A stretch of DNA of 64,000 bases, taken from positions 190,377,766 through 190,441,765 of the forward strand of contig OU015492.1 of NCBI GenBank assembly GCA_907164885.2. The letters run 5' to 3'. The notes beneath the pieces were generated by a model that worked only from the letters and a program-made list of their open reading frames with translations, was not told where the DNA came from and searched no databases. Source of the DNA: Dolomedes plantarius (lineage: Eukaryota; Arthropoda; Arachnida; Araneae; Dolomedidae). Below are positions 47,595 to 58,595 of this stretch, piece by piece (the stretch's first letter is position 1; each line of letters begins with the position of its first letter). A program made the position numbers and the translations under genes.

Positions 47595-49560
47595 ACTTTA
47601 TGAAACATTGAATGTTCCTTCAGTGCGTTTAATAAGTTAAATTTTTTTTAGATTTCAAAATTATCTATTTGTTTTATTGAGTTAAAAAATTAGAATTAAA
47701 ATCTTTTTTTATCTGAAAGCACAAATTTACCAGTAAGAAATTTTGAAATATTAGACACCATTTTCTGTTAGACGACATGACTCCTTTTATCCCTGTTTTC
47801 TGTTACAAGACAGTCATAAATGTTTTTGTAAGTTCACTTAATGTATTTAATTTATTCAATTATGATAAAACAAAACATGCGTAAAATTCTTATTTTTTTT
47901 ATTGAGAAATATCCACAAAAATATATGAAATTCTCAACCGTTTAAACTGAAATCTCAAAGAATCAGCTTCCTTTTTTTTTCCTTCCTTTTCATGAAGTTG
48001 TTTCAGCTCCAATTCCTCAAGCAAACTTAACAAAACCCCTAAAGTGGTAAATTGGGCCAAGCTTTAAAGCATTTCGCAGATGTCACAGATAGTGTGCGAA
48101 ATGTAAATTGTCTCTTACCTACGTTCATCGTGAACGGAAACAAAGAAAAAAAAAAGAAGTCGAAATTTCGAAATTCTTTTTTGAAAGACAAACACTTTCA
48201 GTATTTGAAGGACAAGTGTCGTCACAAAAGAGATACTTTTATCAATTGTACATGATGACATATTTGTGACAGGAAGTACGCTAGTGGCATATAATGACTG
48301 TCAAGTCATTATAATTGTAATACACGCTTTCATAAAAGAAAAAAGTTTGGGTGGTTAAAAAATTTTAATGGCGTTTATGTTCACGCAAAAAGATACGTGT
48401 GCTGAAATTTAATTGTTTATGCAAAATTGTTGTTTCAGTTAGGTTCTTTAAGTGCGCATTTAAACATTTTGATGCCTAAAAAGAATAAAAGAAAAATTCT
48501 AAATTTTAGATTTATTTCTGTAGTAGACAGTCAGAGAGAGAGAGAGAGAGAGAAAATACATTTTATATCCCTCAAAATTATGGATGTACTTTAAAATTCT
48601 TTCAGGAAAGGATATCAGAAACTTAAAATATTCCTTTCACAACGTCTTGGTTGTAATACAGCGTTGATGACTGCAATTATTTTTGGCTATCTACTCGTAT
48701 GTCATTAATGTTTTCCAACATAGATAATTTTTACTTGGCTTGAATTCGTTGAAATTATCAAAATTAACATCAAAAGCGGGAAATGTGTTTATAGCTAAGC
48801 AAAGCATATCGATAAACAATTTGACGTTTTTTAAAACTTCTTAAGAAATAAAGGAACATATATTTATAGAGTTAAGATACCTTTATAAGTACTCTTCGCT
48901 ATATTAAAAAAGTCCTTCTTCAGGGAGAGTAATTTTATTCGGAAATAGTTTCATAATAAGCACGAAAAAAAAGTCTGGATGTTACTTTTTCAAGGTAGCT
49001 AATAAGTATAAATTTTTCACGGGTGAAAAGTTTTCCGCTATGCTATTAAGGGCTTTGGATATCGTAAAAGTGTATTTTTCCCGTTCTTCAGTTTTATATA
49101 TCCATACATATTTTATTAATAGATTTTTCAGTAGAACGAACAACATTTTTTACCCTCTTACTCTAAAATGTACAATAAATAAAATTTTATCAGAATAAAT
49201 CTTTTTTCATCAACACACGCAAACGAAAATATTTTTTTATCGTAGCATACAAATATTTATTTCTCTCATTTAATGATAAATATAGCTTACTAGACGAAAA
49301 TTCTACTGAACATGTCACGTAAATTAAATTTTTAATGGTAGAAAGAGAAGGCCAAATTCCGTACGAAAGATGGAAATTTTAAAACAATAGATGAATCTTT
49401 TTAAAATTTGAATTAAACTTTAGTTGGCATGAATATACGAATGTTCGAATGTAATATCTTTATGTACGAAAAGTTTAAATAACTATGGTATGATCTCACG
49501 ATTATCATTTCTATTCTGTGAATGTTTGGGTGATTTTTGGAGCACTACGGTGATCTTTTG
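47595..49560. other. AT-rich non-coding stretch
   Basis: Contains an (AG)n run at 48,535–48,553. The 67-codon frame at 48,052 is lysine-rich and unlike a known family. Confidence 0.5.
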
Positions 49561-49634
49561 CTAGACAAGGGTCAAACAGACCAGGACCTACAGTTTAAAG
49601 GAGAATCCGAACGGATACATGCACCCATGTTTGT

Positions 49635-49705
49635 AGGAGGGTTCGAACATGCTCTCTCTGGTAACAACAGGCAGCGTCCTATCCCTTAGGCCATTTTCTT
49701 CACTA
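49635..49705 (-). repeat. tRNA-like (SINE head) sequence
   Basis: On the minus strand TGGCCTAAGGGATAGGACGC (A box) and TGTTCGAACCCTCC (B box) are properly spaced. The acceptor stem is not closed, hence SINE head rather than tRNA gene. Confidence 0.5.
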
Positions 49706-50395
49706 GTTTTAAAATGTAAAAAAGTGTATTTATCATAATTACATACACTTGATTATTAAAGAGTTATTAATTAATAAAGAATTATTTAAGAGTTTAAATC
49801 AAACTTTCGATATTTAGTTAGCAAGTTGTAAAAAACACCATGCACGTTATGATCGAGTACCAGCTTCTCTTTTTTTTTATTTTGGCCTATTTACATAGCT
49901 ATCTAATAAAGGTAGATAGCCTTAACCTTAATTTTCTTTAATGGAGTATGTATATGATGTCAGTTTATAGGAATTGGGGAGGGAGTGTTCTACTTTCACG
50001 GATATATTAGATTTGAGAGTGAGCGCAGCATTAGGAAAAAATTTAATATAACGGAATTTTTATGTAAATTTAACAGGTTCTTTTGCCATTCTACAGGCTT
50101 AGTTCTGAAATCATAGTTAATTTCCATCCTAATTCAACTTTCACTTTATAATTTTATTGCCATTAATCGAATGACGGATAACTAATATAATTAAAATTAT
50201 ACATGTGTCAGAAAGTCCCCTATTGTGTAGTTCAATAAAGAATTGATTGTTCTCTGTAAATATTTATTGGCCAAACTTAATTATCAGGGAAAAAGCTTAA
50301 TAACTGTAACCTTTAGCTTACGGGGCCCATTTTTCCGATTCCCTGTTTAGAAATCCCTTTGTAAGAACGGCCATTAAGGTGGGAGGGTGTATATA

Positions 50396-50396
<1 letters not shown>

Positions 50397-50457
<61 letters not shown>

Positions 50458-50504
50458 GTGTGTGTATACATATATATATATGTATGTATATATATATGTG
50501 TGTG

Positions 50505-50546
<42 letters not shown>
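50397..50546. repeat. (TA)n/(TG)n tract, left half of the MITE core
   Basis: TA with TG interruptions; the matching right half (50,842–50,902) continues after the nested element. Confidence 0.9.
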
Positions 50547-50548
<2 letters not shown>

Positions 50549-50838
50549 GGGTGTCCATAATTAAAGTCCCACTTTCAAAAGGCTGCAAAAAAGAACCACT
50601 GGTCAGAATGACTTCAAATTTGAACTGAATATACTGGAAGAAGGGGGAAACGATTTGGCATAATAAAAAAGTTCCAAAATGTATCAACAGATGGCGCTGT
50701 AACATTTTGGAACTTTTTTTTTATTATGCGAAATCGTTTCCCCCTTCTTCCAGTATATTCAGCTCAAGTTTGAAGTCATTCTTACCAGTGGTTCTTTTTT
50801 TGCAGTCTTTTGAAAGTGGGACTTTAATTATGGACACC

Positions 50839-50841
<3 letters not shown>
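50547..50841. mobile_element. Palindromic mariner-type MITE
   Basis: The 295-bp sequence is almost a perfect palindrome: arms of about 135–140 bp from CAGGGTGTCCATAATTAAAG inward to TTCCAAAATGT, with a loop of about 19 bp containing ACAGATGGCGCTG. TA tracts flank it. The arms differ at only a few positions. Ends CAGGGTGTCC are common in mariner families. No coding capacity. Confidence 0.88.
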
Positions 50842-50905
<64 letters not shown>

Positions 50906-51077
50906 TAGATAGATAGATTCATTCTTGAGTCTGTATTCTTGGGATACATGTTATCCCACCACATAAGGAAAAGGTTAACTTTCATAGAAAACGTAAAGTT
51001 ATCTGTTTTAACATCACTAATTTATAGGGGGTAATATACGGAAATTTTCAAAAAGTAATTTACATATATTTTCTTTA

Positions 51078-51767
51078 TCTATATATATAAAACAGTTCCG
51101 TAACTGACTCATTCATTCATTCACTGACTGACTGACATACAACGCACAGACCAAACCGCTGGACCTAAAGGGCTGAAATTTTGCATGGCGATTTTTCTAA
51201 TAGTGTAGGGGTGCACTAAGAAAGATTTTTCAAAAATTCTTCTTAGATTTTTTTAAATTAAATTTTTAAGCTGTTTTTTAAACTTTTTTCACGTTTGCAT
51301 TTAAAATAATACATTGAGGGTTATAAAATTTATATTACGAGAAAGATCATAAAAATTCCTTCAAAATGAAATTTTTTTCAAATTTTTACCTCCATTTCCT
51401 GATTTTTGGTGAATTTTTAAAGATTAATTTTTAGAATTTAATTTATTAAATGCCGATCACGTGATTTCTTTTTCTGGTACTTTCAATAAATTTATCGTCA
51501 CGTGCGTATCAGCTAAATAGACAAAAAAAATATTTTTTTGTCTTTCTAATGCAGCAGACCATTGGATATTATCAAAAAAAAATGCATATCCCTTACGATT
51601 TTTTTATAAATATATATATAGATAGATATATATTTTACATCAATTGTATACATTGATCATCACATTTATTATAAATATATATATTTATTTTTTGGCATAA
51701 ATTGCATACGTTGACCGTTGTATTTAATTTGAATATACTCCGTAGCGAAGCGCGGGTTTTCAGCTAG
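51078..51767 (+). mobile_element. Helitron-like element, copy 3
   Basis: Starts TCTATATATATAAAACAGTT, ends GCGCGGGTTTTCAG then CTAG|T, and is very similar to copy 2 along its whole length, including GCCGATCACGTGATTTCTTT. The (CATT)n and (GACT)n runs differ in number from copy 2. Confidence 0.85.
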
Positions 51768-51769
51768 TT

Positions 51770-52148
51770 TAGTATATACAGAACGAATGTTCAAGTAACA
51801 TCATAAAAAAATCATCTTCCCTGTTTCTTGATAAATCACGTATCCTTGCACAATCTAGAAATGTTAAAGCACTGATAGCTATTATTATGCAGACGACACT
51901 CTTGTTCACTCGTGCGAAGAGAAAATGATCGACACAAATGAGTTACAAGTAACATCTCATGAAACAAAAAAAAGGAGATAAAAAAAGAAAAATGTTTTAT
52001 TTCTGTTAACCTAATACATGGAAAATAGCGTTATCTGTCTTTTTTCATCTGAGAATGATATAGAGGAGGGAAGACGCTCGTTGCTAGCATCATGCTTGTA
52101 TAAAAATCACTAAAGATTATATTCAACAATTTCAAGTATATGTATATA
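51770..52148. other. Non-coding stretch
   Basis: Nothing recognised. Confidence 0.5.
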
Positions 52149-52149
52149 T

Positions 52150-52414
52150 GGGCCCGGGGTGGCTTAGTGCGTGGCGTGACAGAATTCGACACTCAGAGTG
52201 TTCGGTTCGAATACCAACAAGCGCAACTGAATGCTTTCGTGTCTAAGCTGACTATGGACGAATGAAATCTGTAGGCCGGAAAGTGTCTCCGTGTGATTTG
52301 TAGGGATGAGGCGAGGGTACGCCCACCATATGTCGCCCCTAAGGGTGTTCGGTCTCAATTCTGGTGACACCAGCTGGTGGAGCCGCAACCATTCAGACCT
52401 GCAAAGGGCATACG

Positions 52415-52415
<1 letters not shown>
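52150..52415 (+). mobile_element. tRNA-derived SINE, second family
   Basis: The head has an A-box-like GGTGGCTTAGTGCGTGGCG and a B-box GGTTCGAATACC, then a tRNA-unrelated body (GGCCGGAAAGTGTCTCCGTG, CCATATGTCGCCCC). It ends at a TA/TG microsatellite (52,417–52,470) instead of poly(A). No duplication identified. Confidence 0.7.

Positions 52416-52416
<1 letters not shown>

Positions 52417-52470
<54 letters not shown>
52417..52470. repeat. (TA)n(TG)n microsatellite
   Basis: Short TA run followed by about 34 bp of TG. Confidence 0.92.
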
Positions 52471-52473
<3 letters not shown>

Positions 52474-52479
52474 CTTTCC

Positions 52480-53000
52480 TGTCTACGTGGTCGGAAGTCT
52501 AGGGGGGTGTCTAAGAATTACACACTTTACTCATTAAAAAACCATACTTTGGAAAAAGCAACAACAGTTTTATTTATGAAAATGGCAAAGACATGATGCC
52601 GTAGAGCCTATGAAACTGTCTCCGGTATAATGCAAACAATTATCGGAATAGCCCAGCTTCAAGCTCGCTTCCCTCAAACAGAACATAGACCACAAAGAAG
52701 CTTTGACTCGCTCCGTCGAAATTTCAGATATCTCCCGTGCCTTACGCACCGAGTTTCAACACAACCTCTCTGAAGCGAGGTCAACCTCTCTCGCATCCCG
52801 CACGTCTCGCGTGGGGCACAAGAAACACACCACTCTCTCGAATCCCTTATCCGACGGGGTCAGTCAACCCTCTCTCTCGCTATCCCCCCCCCCCCCAAGG
52901 AATATCCGAGGGATGACTCCATCAGAGGGGGTTTGAAGGGGTTGGCACATCTCTTAGTAGCGGGAAATACGCCTGGCAACAGAGAATTACACCAGGCGAT
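52480..53000. other. GC-richer island of unknown nature just upstream of the TEP coding exons
   Basis: Base composition is near balanced, unlike the flanks. The plus strand is open for 77 codons (52,703–52,936, TRSVEISDISRALRTEFQHN…); the minus strand also reads through with segments such as RVKASLWSMFCLREASLKLG. Includes a C-run at about 52,886–52,899. It could be a decayed retroelement or coding fragment; no family recognised. Confidence 0.4.

Positions 53001-53002
<2 letters not shown>

Positions 53003-53051
<49 letters not shown>
53003..53051. repeat. (TA)n microsatellite
   Basis: About 48 bp of TA, followed by a (TGAT)n run, 160 bp before the TEP 3' splice site. Confidence 0.92.
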
Positions 53052-53053
<2 letters not shown>

Positions 53054-53214
53054 GATTGATTGATTGATTGGAAAAGTTAATCTTTAAACTTAAGCTCTTA
53101 GATCTCTTATCTGTTTTCATTTGTAACATTTTATCGTTTGCACAAATGCAGTACATGGAATTAACTTTTATTGCTCCTTATTCTTTAATTTAATTTTTTT
53201 TTTTTTTTTTGCAG

Positions 53215-53329
53215 GTGCTGAAAAAAGAAAATATATTTTTCACACCATGGATAAGTGTAGAATACTATCCCTTTCATGGACATTTTTTCTTTTATATGTT
53301 TTAAGATCAGTAAATGCTGAAGAAGAAAA
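53215..53329 (+). CDS. TEP-like gene, first coding exon (5' UTR end plus signal peptide)
   Basis: A long T-tract followed by GCAG gives a strong 3' splice site ending at 53,214, so the exon begins with 32 nt of 5' UTR and the gene needs an upstream non-coding exon. ATG is at 53,247 (context CACCATGG, close to the animal start consensus). The 27 full codons begin MDKCRILSLSWTFFLLYVLR and form a typical signal peptide: short charged start, hydrophobic core, then a likely cleavage near SVNA/EEE. The donor is AAAA|GTGAGT at 53,330. Coding length is 83 nt, leaving two bases to be completed by the next exon. In-frame fusion to exon 2 supports the start and the border. Confidence 0.9.
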
Positions 53330-54163
53330 GTGAGTACCTTTCCTACAGTTTAATAAAAATCTGTGTCAACGATGTACACTTTTTTTAATTTTTTAATTGT
53401 GACATAATTTAGTCGAATTACTACAGTGCGTTCCTCTGAAGTATACATTACGGGAGTAATTAAAGATTCGTAAAAAACTCGTATCGTATAAATTCCAAAA
53501 GCTAAGTAAGAACACATTTGTATTAGTACAAGTTTTCAAGGCAGTATGATATAATGTACGCGAAGTTCAAGGGCAATGTATCATCCCATTACAAACATTA
53601 TCATTGAATGAGGAATCATTTCATCTTCAAATGACAATGTTCAACTGCAGAATAGCTGAAAATGCTGAACCATTGCCATTAAACTTGGGGTGGACTTCCT
53701 GTTTTGGAACACCGCTTCAACTTATATATACGGATTTTTCTTGATTCTAGAAGTGTTTAACAGAATTTAATTAAGAACGTGATATTCGCCCTGACATGTG
53801 TAAAAAAAAATAGTGCACATTTTAAAATTTATTATCTCTCCCAGAAGCGTAGTAATCATTGCGTATAAACTGAATTCGAAATATTAGTGCTTTGTTGGTA
53901 CGCTACTTTTTATTACTTTGAACCGATGAAACTTCTTAATAATAAAAACATGGTAAAAATCTGCTTAAAGATGGCTAAAAGTATTAAAAAACTGCATTGT
54001 CATCGTGTTCTGAGCTATTCTAAAAGTTTTAAATGTCTAGCTACTCGGGAAGTTAATTAAAAATCGATTGCAAGATTTGTACTGGACAAACACACAAACA
54101 AGAATGCAAGTTAATAAAAACATGGTAAAAATCACTCAATCTCTAACTTTATGTTTCTCGCAG

Positions 54164-54336
54164 TGGATACATTTTCACTTGTCCGAGGTCTCTTAAAACT
54201 GGTGCCAACAACCAACTACAGCTTCGACGATATGGAAAACTAGATGCTGGACAGCTCATCATAAAAGTGACGTACACAGATGGTTATTCTACAAACGAAT
54301 CGACAGCGATAGAGAAAACCTTCGATATTGAAGAAG
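54164..54336 (+). CDS. TEP-like gene, coding exon 2 (MG1 start)
   Basis: The acceptor TTTCTCGCAG ends at 54,163 and the donor GAAG|GTAAGA starts at 54,337. Joined to exon 1 the frame reads N-GYIFTCPRSLKTGANNQLQ and continues to DIEEG, covering residues 28–85. The opening beta-strand pattern 'Y-x-[FV]-x-x-P-[RK]-x-[LI]-[KR]-x-G' is the usual start of macroglobulin domain 1 in TEP and CD109 proteins. One N-glycosylation sequon (NES) lies in YSTNES. A SINE sits only 51 bp after the donor, so the intron has been altered close to the splice site without breaking it. Confidence 0.92.
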
Positions 54337-54397
54337 GTAAGACATCAGTGAAACAATCTTTAAAATGCATTTCTTTGTGCTTTTATACTTTTAAAGA

Positions 54398-54618
54398 GCC
54401 GCCCAAAATGGCCAAGTGGTTATTGTCGTGTGCTTCCACGCAGTGGGCTGGATTCAAATCCCGAGTAAGGTTTGGTCGTCAATGTGCTGCCCCCCTCATA
54501 GAGAGCAACACTGTGTTACATAACTGGTACTCTCATAATAAAGTAGCTAGAAAGACTTCCCGGGGAATATCAAAAGGCGAATGTCTCACAAGTGCCTCAG
54601 TGTTACATTAGAGAAATG
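54398..54618 (+). mobile_element. tRNA-derived SINE in TEP intron 2
   Basis: A-box-like TGGCCAAGTGGTTATTGTCG and B-box GGATTCAAATCCC open the element. The body shares GTCGTCAATGTGCTGCCCCC-type and CACAAGTGCCTC words with the SINE at 44,003. The target duplication CTTTTAAAGA is at 54,388–54,397 and 54,619–54,628. There is no long A tail, so it is older than the 44-kb copy. Confidence 0.85.
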
Positions 54619-54737
54619 CTTTTAAAGAAGGTTTGGCGTTTTCAAGAATTTTCTCCCTTTTAATGCATTATTGGTAGATGACAAACAACAAACAATTACT
54701 TATTATATTAAATGGAGTAGTAATTATTTAAACTAAC

Positions 54738-54960
54738 TCATGGCACAACAATCCGAATTGCTTTTCGGCACTGTGGACCAAGGCCTGCGGTGCCCATCTC
54801 CGCATTCATGATCGTGGGCTTGGGGTGCCATACAGCATATGTCTCGGTCAGGTGATCAACCTGACGCCGGACCCCCAGAGTTAGTTCCCAAGCATGCTTG
54901 GTCCTCATTGTATTGATCCACTCAAGGGATGAAAGCCATGAGTCGACCATGCGAGTCGTA
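54738..54960 (-). repeat. Unclassified repeat fragment in TEP intron 2
   Basis: A GC-balanced block is open on the minus strand for 70 codons (MVDSWLSSLEWINTMRTKHA…). It includes GATGAAAGCCATGAGTCGAC and GGCACAACAATCCGAATTGC. It is likely a SINE/LINE-type fragment; family not identified. Confidence 0.4.
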
Positions 54961-55190
54961 ATTATTCTGCTGGTGTTAATATTCCTTCAGTAGTAACATG
55001 TAACTTTTATAGTGAAAAGTAGGTTAAAATTATTTGTCATAAATGGCAATGTATTTACCTGTATTTTAAAAGGATGCCTCTATTCAGATAATTCCCCGTT
55101 ACATCCCTGGGTCTTATCTCTCCGTTTTGTGAAATATTCGGATGTAATGATTAGTGTTCGCCAGGTATGAGTAACCAAATCCATAAAAAG

Positions 55191-55703
55191 TTCTAACATT
55201 TGCTTTGAAGTATGTAAGGTATACACAAGATTCGATTCACAAGAATCGAACTTTTGAGTGAATGAATTAAAGAAGCTGCTTTAGATATGCTAATTTCGGC
55301 ATACGCGCTTAGTATAAATACCATGCAGCGTCATTAATAAAAAAGGTGGTTAGGGTTCAAGAAGGTTGTTAAAGTTGATAGATAAGCGATAGGGAGCTAC
55401 GAGGTATGCAGCTCCAGTACTATCCTGAGCTAGTGCTTAGGGGGCCCGTAGTTTACGTGGCAGTACTGCTGGTTTGACTTACTGTTCGTGAGTATTGAAA
55501 AATATATTGTTCTTGAAAGCTGTATTTATATATTCCGTACAAGTGGTACGTATGCTTATTGCTGTAAAAGCAAATTCTATATGTGCAACGAATTCAATAA
55601 ACATTGTTTCATGTATAAACTGTTTGCATCAAATTCATTTAGAGTGCCACTTCAAATTATATACACCCAAGTCTGGGTAGAAGTGAGCTATAATTACTCT
55701 ATA
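55191..55703 (+). mobile_element. LTR-like repeat, copy 2, in TEP intron 2
   Basis: It aligns with 7,048–7,659 and keeps TATAAATACC (TATA at 55,313), GTGAGTAT, AATAAA (55,596) and the 3' block GTGCCACTTCAAATTATATA then CACCCAAGTCTGGGTAGAAG. It is in the same orientation as the host gene, so its poly(A) signal could in principle truncate TEP transcripts. It has no (TA)n expansion. Confidence 0.55.
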
Positions 55704-55931
55704 AGTATATCTTTAGTAAATAAAATAATGGTATTATTAACACTAGCGTTTCTTTTATAAACATTTTCTACATATCCACTAACGTTGTTTACTATAACAC
55801 TTAGAAAAATTTTAAATGTATATTAGTACCGAAATAGAAGGTTAATGTGTTGTAGAAATTACTTATTGACGTCGATTTCAAACTTTGCTGACCACATAAA
55901 CTATTTTAACGTTTTATTTTATTGTTTACAG

Positions 55932-56123
55932 GTGTCGTAGATTCATATATGAAGTTATACCTAGAACCGTTTGAAAACTACGTGTACAATGGAAAAATCG
56001 TCATGAACGGTACCTTTGGTGACTATGTCATTGGAGGAGTTGACAAAGTCTACTTTGGTACCTCCAAAGATACTATAGTTTTCATTCAAACAGATAAGCC
56101 ACTGTACAAGGAAGGGCAAACAG
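55932..56123 (+). CDS. TEP-like gene, coding exon 3 (MG1 end, MG2 start with FIQTDKPLYK motif)
   Basis: The acceptor TGTTTACAG ends at 55,931; the donor ACAG|GTAATT starts at 56,124. The exon encodes residues 86–149, beginning GVVDSYMKLYLEPFENYVYN and ending VFIQTDKPLYKEGQT. The latter is the most conserved landmark of the N-terminal half of the family, marking the first strand of macroglobulin domain 2. A sequon NGT is present at about residue 111. The open frame continues some 65 nt into the intron, so ORF callers extend this exon falsely; homology and the GTAA donor set the end. A Helitron-like element starts 35 bp after the donor. Confidence 0.95.
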
Positions 56124-56158
56124 GTAATTTCATTATATTGTATGCAAATGCACGTTTA

Positions 56159-56795
56159 TCTGTATATATAAAACAGTTCCGTAACTGACTGACTAACTTA
56201 ACGCACAGACCAAAGCGCTAGAGCTAAAGGGCGATTCTTCTTATAGTGTAGGGATGCACTAAGAAATATTTTGAAATATTCTTAAATTTTTTTAATTAAA
56301 TTTTTAAGCTGTATTTGTAACTTTTTTAAGTTTGCATTTAAAATAATAATATGAGGGTTATAAAATTTATATCACGAGGAAGATCATAAAATTTCCTTTA
56401 AAATGAAATCTTTTTCAAATTACCCACCATTTTCAGCGTTATCTCTTTTACCTCCATTTTCTGATGTTTGGTGAATTTTTAAAGATTAATTTTTAGAATT
56501 TTATTAAATATTGATAACGTGGTTTCGTTTCTTTTTGTGATATTTTAAATTACTTTTGCGTCACGTACATAACAACAAAATAAACTGACAAAAAAAAATA
56601 TTAAAATACAGTAAAGGATAAAATTTATCCTCTATACTAATTGATATGGAAGTTTTTAAAAAATTTAATTTAAATTAGTATGTCTTATGGATATTAAACA
56701 TACAAATTGATTGCATACATTGATCGTAGTATTTAATTTTGAATATTTTCTTCTTCATTATTTTGTCTATAAAAATATCCGTTACGATTCTTATT

Positions 56796-56839
<44 letters not shown>

Positions 56840-56912
56840 GCATTAATTACATACATTGACCATTGTATTTAATTTGAATGTACTCCGTAGCGAAGTATGG
56901 GTATTCAGCTAG
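56159..56912 (+). mobile_element. Helitron-like element, copy 4, in TEP intron 3
   Basis: Starts TCTGTATATATAAAACAGTT, ends GCGAAGTATGGGTATTCAG then CTAG|T. The most diverged of the four copies: it has lost part of the conserved 5' block and gained a (TA)n tract at 56,798–56,836. It begins 35 bp after the exon 3 donor. Confidence 0.8.
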
Positions 56913-57667
56913 TCATAGCATAAATCTTGAATTTTTTACACTTTCCTATTGAACTTGATAGCTACAGAATGTTCCAGGAACAACTCTATTTTTGTTTATG
57001 CATTAAATATTCAACACTAATTAAATTAAAGCAATTAATTTAGATAAAATTCCGATGGCTTAGGGGAAAAATGCATGAGGTATACAGTTATAATCAAATT
57101 TAAGGACATACACTCATACACTCGCCAATGAACCTTGTTGAACGAATCTTGATGGTTTTTATATCAAACTGAAAAATCTGCTACACAGTTCATAACGTTT
57201 AAACAATGAGAATTCAATAACAGAATTTCATAGAAGACATGATTTAATAAGTTTTTTAATAATTTAGCTCGAAAATAAATTATTATTGACAACAGAGAAA
57301 AATATAGTCATTTTGCAAGTCACTTCGACTTCCATCCTCTAATCGAAATCTCAGGGGTCTTATTCTCTCATTTCCTATCTCCTTGTGTTCCGGAAATTAC
57401 ATCTTAAATTATATAGGTATGCTTTATTTTGCTCCACCATCATAATCATTAAGGGCTAACACTGTATTATTCATTAATATGTTTTCATTTAGATCATTAC
57501 ACTTATTTTTAATAACTGAATTATATTTCTAATGCTTCGTAATGATGTAAGAATAATTATGTGCTAAGAACGGTGCAGAAAGTTTTAATGACATGGACTC
57601 AACTCATAATTCTCCTATAAATCCTTTTAATGTCACCGCAATTTTAGTAAGAGTGACAATATCGGGT

Positions 57668-57833
57668 CTTTTTACGGAGAATTAGGTTCCTTTATAACTA
57701 TCCTCCGAAAAGCAAAATTTCAGATGCCCTGCGTCGCGAGTTATAATTTTGGCAGCGCGCCCAACCCAGTCTGTATCGTTTAGGCAAGCAGTAAACAGTT
57801 AAGGAGAAAAGTACCAAAATGCATCAAAATTTT

Positions 57834-57917
<84 letters not shown>

Positions 57918-57990
57918 AAAGAGGTAAGCAACGATAAGTACTCCTACGTTAATAACCCGCGGTAGTTTCGTTAGAAGAGACTACCTGAAC
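57668..57990 (-). repeat. Repeat R1, copy 3 (inverted), in TEP intron 3
   Basis: The inverted right module (AGCAAAATTTCAGATGCCCT, GCGAGTTATAATTTTGGCAG, CAACCCAGTCTGTATCG) precedes a 77-bp TA core (57,836–57,912) and the inverted left module (GTAAGCAACGATAAGTACTC, GTTAGAAGAGACTACCTGAA). It is the only complete R1 copy with a nearly pure TA core. Confidence 0.83.
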
Positions 57991-58174
57991 TTTTTTTTGT
58001 TTGTTTGTTTTTCCAATCAGATAGATTTTATATTTTATTTTTCACCTTTTAACAAATCACTCGTAATAGTAATTTATGATTTTGATATTATTAAACTATT
58101 TCACTAGTATTACTAGAGTATTTTATTATTTTACTAGTGTAAGACAGTTTCAAATGTATTTATTCTTAATTTAG

Positions 58175-58227
58175 TGAAATTCAGAGTCCTGAGGGTTGAT
58201 AAGGACTTGAAACCATCAGTAGAAGAA
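58175..58227 (+). CDS. TEP-like gene, coding exon 4 (MG2)
   Basis: This is a 53-nt micro-exon between an acceptor TTAATTTAG (ends 58,174) and the donor GAA|GTAAGT (starts 58,228). Joined to exon 3 it completes a valine codon and reads VKFRVLRVDKDLKPSVEE, residues 150–167. This is the expected continuation after 'YKEGQT' in TEP/CD109 proteins (Q-x-V-x-F-R-x-[LV]). It is too short to be found by ORF length and was located by following the domain and the reading phase. It ends in phase 0. Confidence 0.92.
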
Positions 58228-58399
58228 GTAAGTATCTGCATTAGATATTTTATCTAGTTATTAAAGAAAAAAAATGCTAATAATAATTTAATTACAATTT
58301 CTTTTAGCAAGAGAAATAATTGATGCATCTAAATATATTTTCAATCTGTAACCGTATTTCTTATTTTATATATCAGGAATTTTATTTATTCAAAATTAG

Positions 58400-58472
58400 A
58401 ATGCAAACATTTGGGTTGAAGATCCTCAAGGAACCAGATTATACCAGTGGAAAGATGTGTCTCTCGGAAAAG
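58400..58472 (+). CDS. TEP-like gene, coding exon 5 (MG2)
   Basis: The acceptor CAAAATTAG ends at 58,399, a weak pyrimidine tract but an exact phase match; the donor AAAG|GTAATC starts at 58,473. It encodes NANIWVEDPQGTRLYQWKDV followed by SLGK, residues 168–191. The 'V-x-D-P-x-G-x-R-x-x-Q-W' pattern is the conserved second half of MG2 in this family. The two flanking introns are only 172 and 123 bp, unlike the other introns, which carry transposons. Confidence 0.93.
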
Positions 58473-58595
58473 GTAATCCAGCATTCAATACTGATGTGGT
58501 TTTGTTCATTTGTTTTAATAGAATAACTTATAAATAAATCAGTGAAAATATTTATATTTTGTAGGCGCAAAATTAAAACTACATTTGTTTTTCAG

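Larger units (their letters stand above)
50310..50974 (-). mobile_element. piggyBac-like MITE, copy 2, carrying a nested mariner MITE
   Basis: The left end is CCTTTAGCTTACGGGGCCC; the right end, inverted, is CCTTTTCCTTATGTGGTGGG. The right flank is TTAA (50,975–50,978) and the left flank GTAA. The modules GTAAGAACGGCCATTAAGG and CTTGGGATACATGTTATCCC match the other copies. Its TA core was opened by a palindromic element at 50,547–50,841. Confidence 0.8.

Noticed and set aside
48052..48255. 67-residue lysine-rich frame
   Set aside because: No domain, no splice or poly(A) context, and a composition explained by A-rich DNA.
56124..56188. Extension of TEP exon 3 to the in-frame stop
   Set aside because: The GTAATT donor at 56,124 joins exactly in phase to VKFRVLRVD in exon 4, which continues the family motif; the extension has no similarity.
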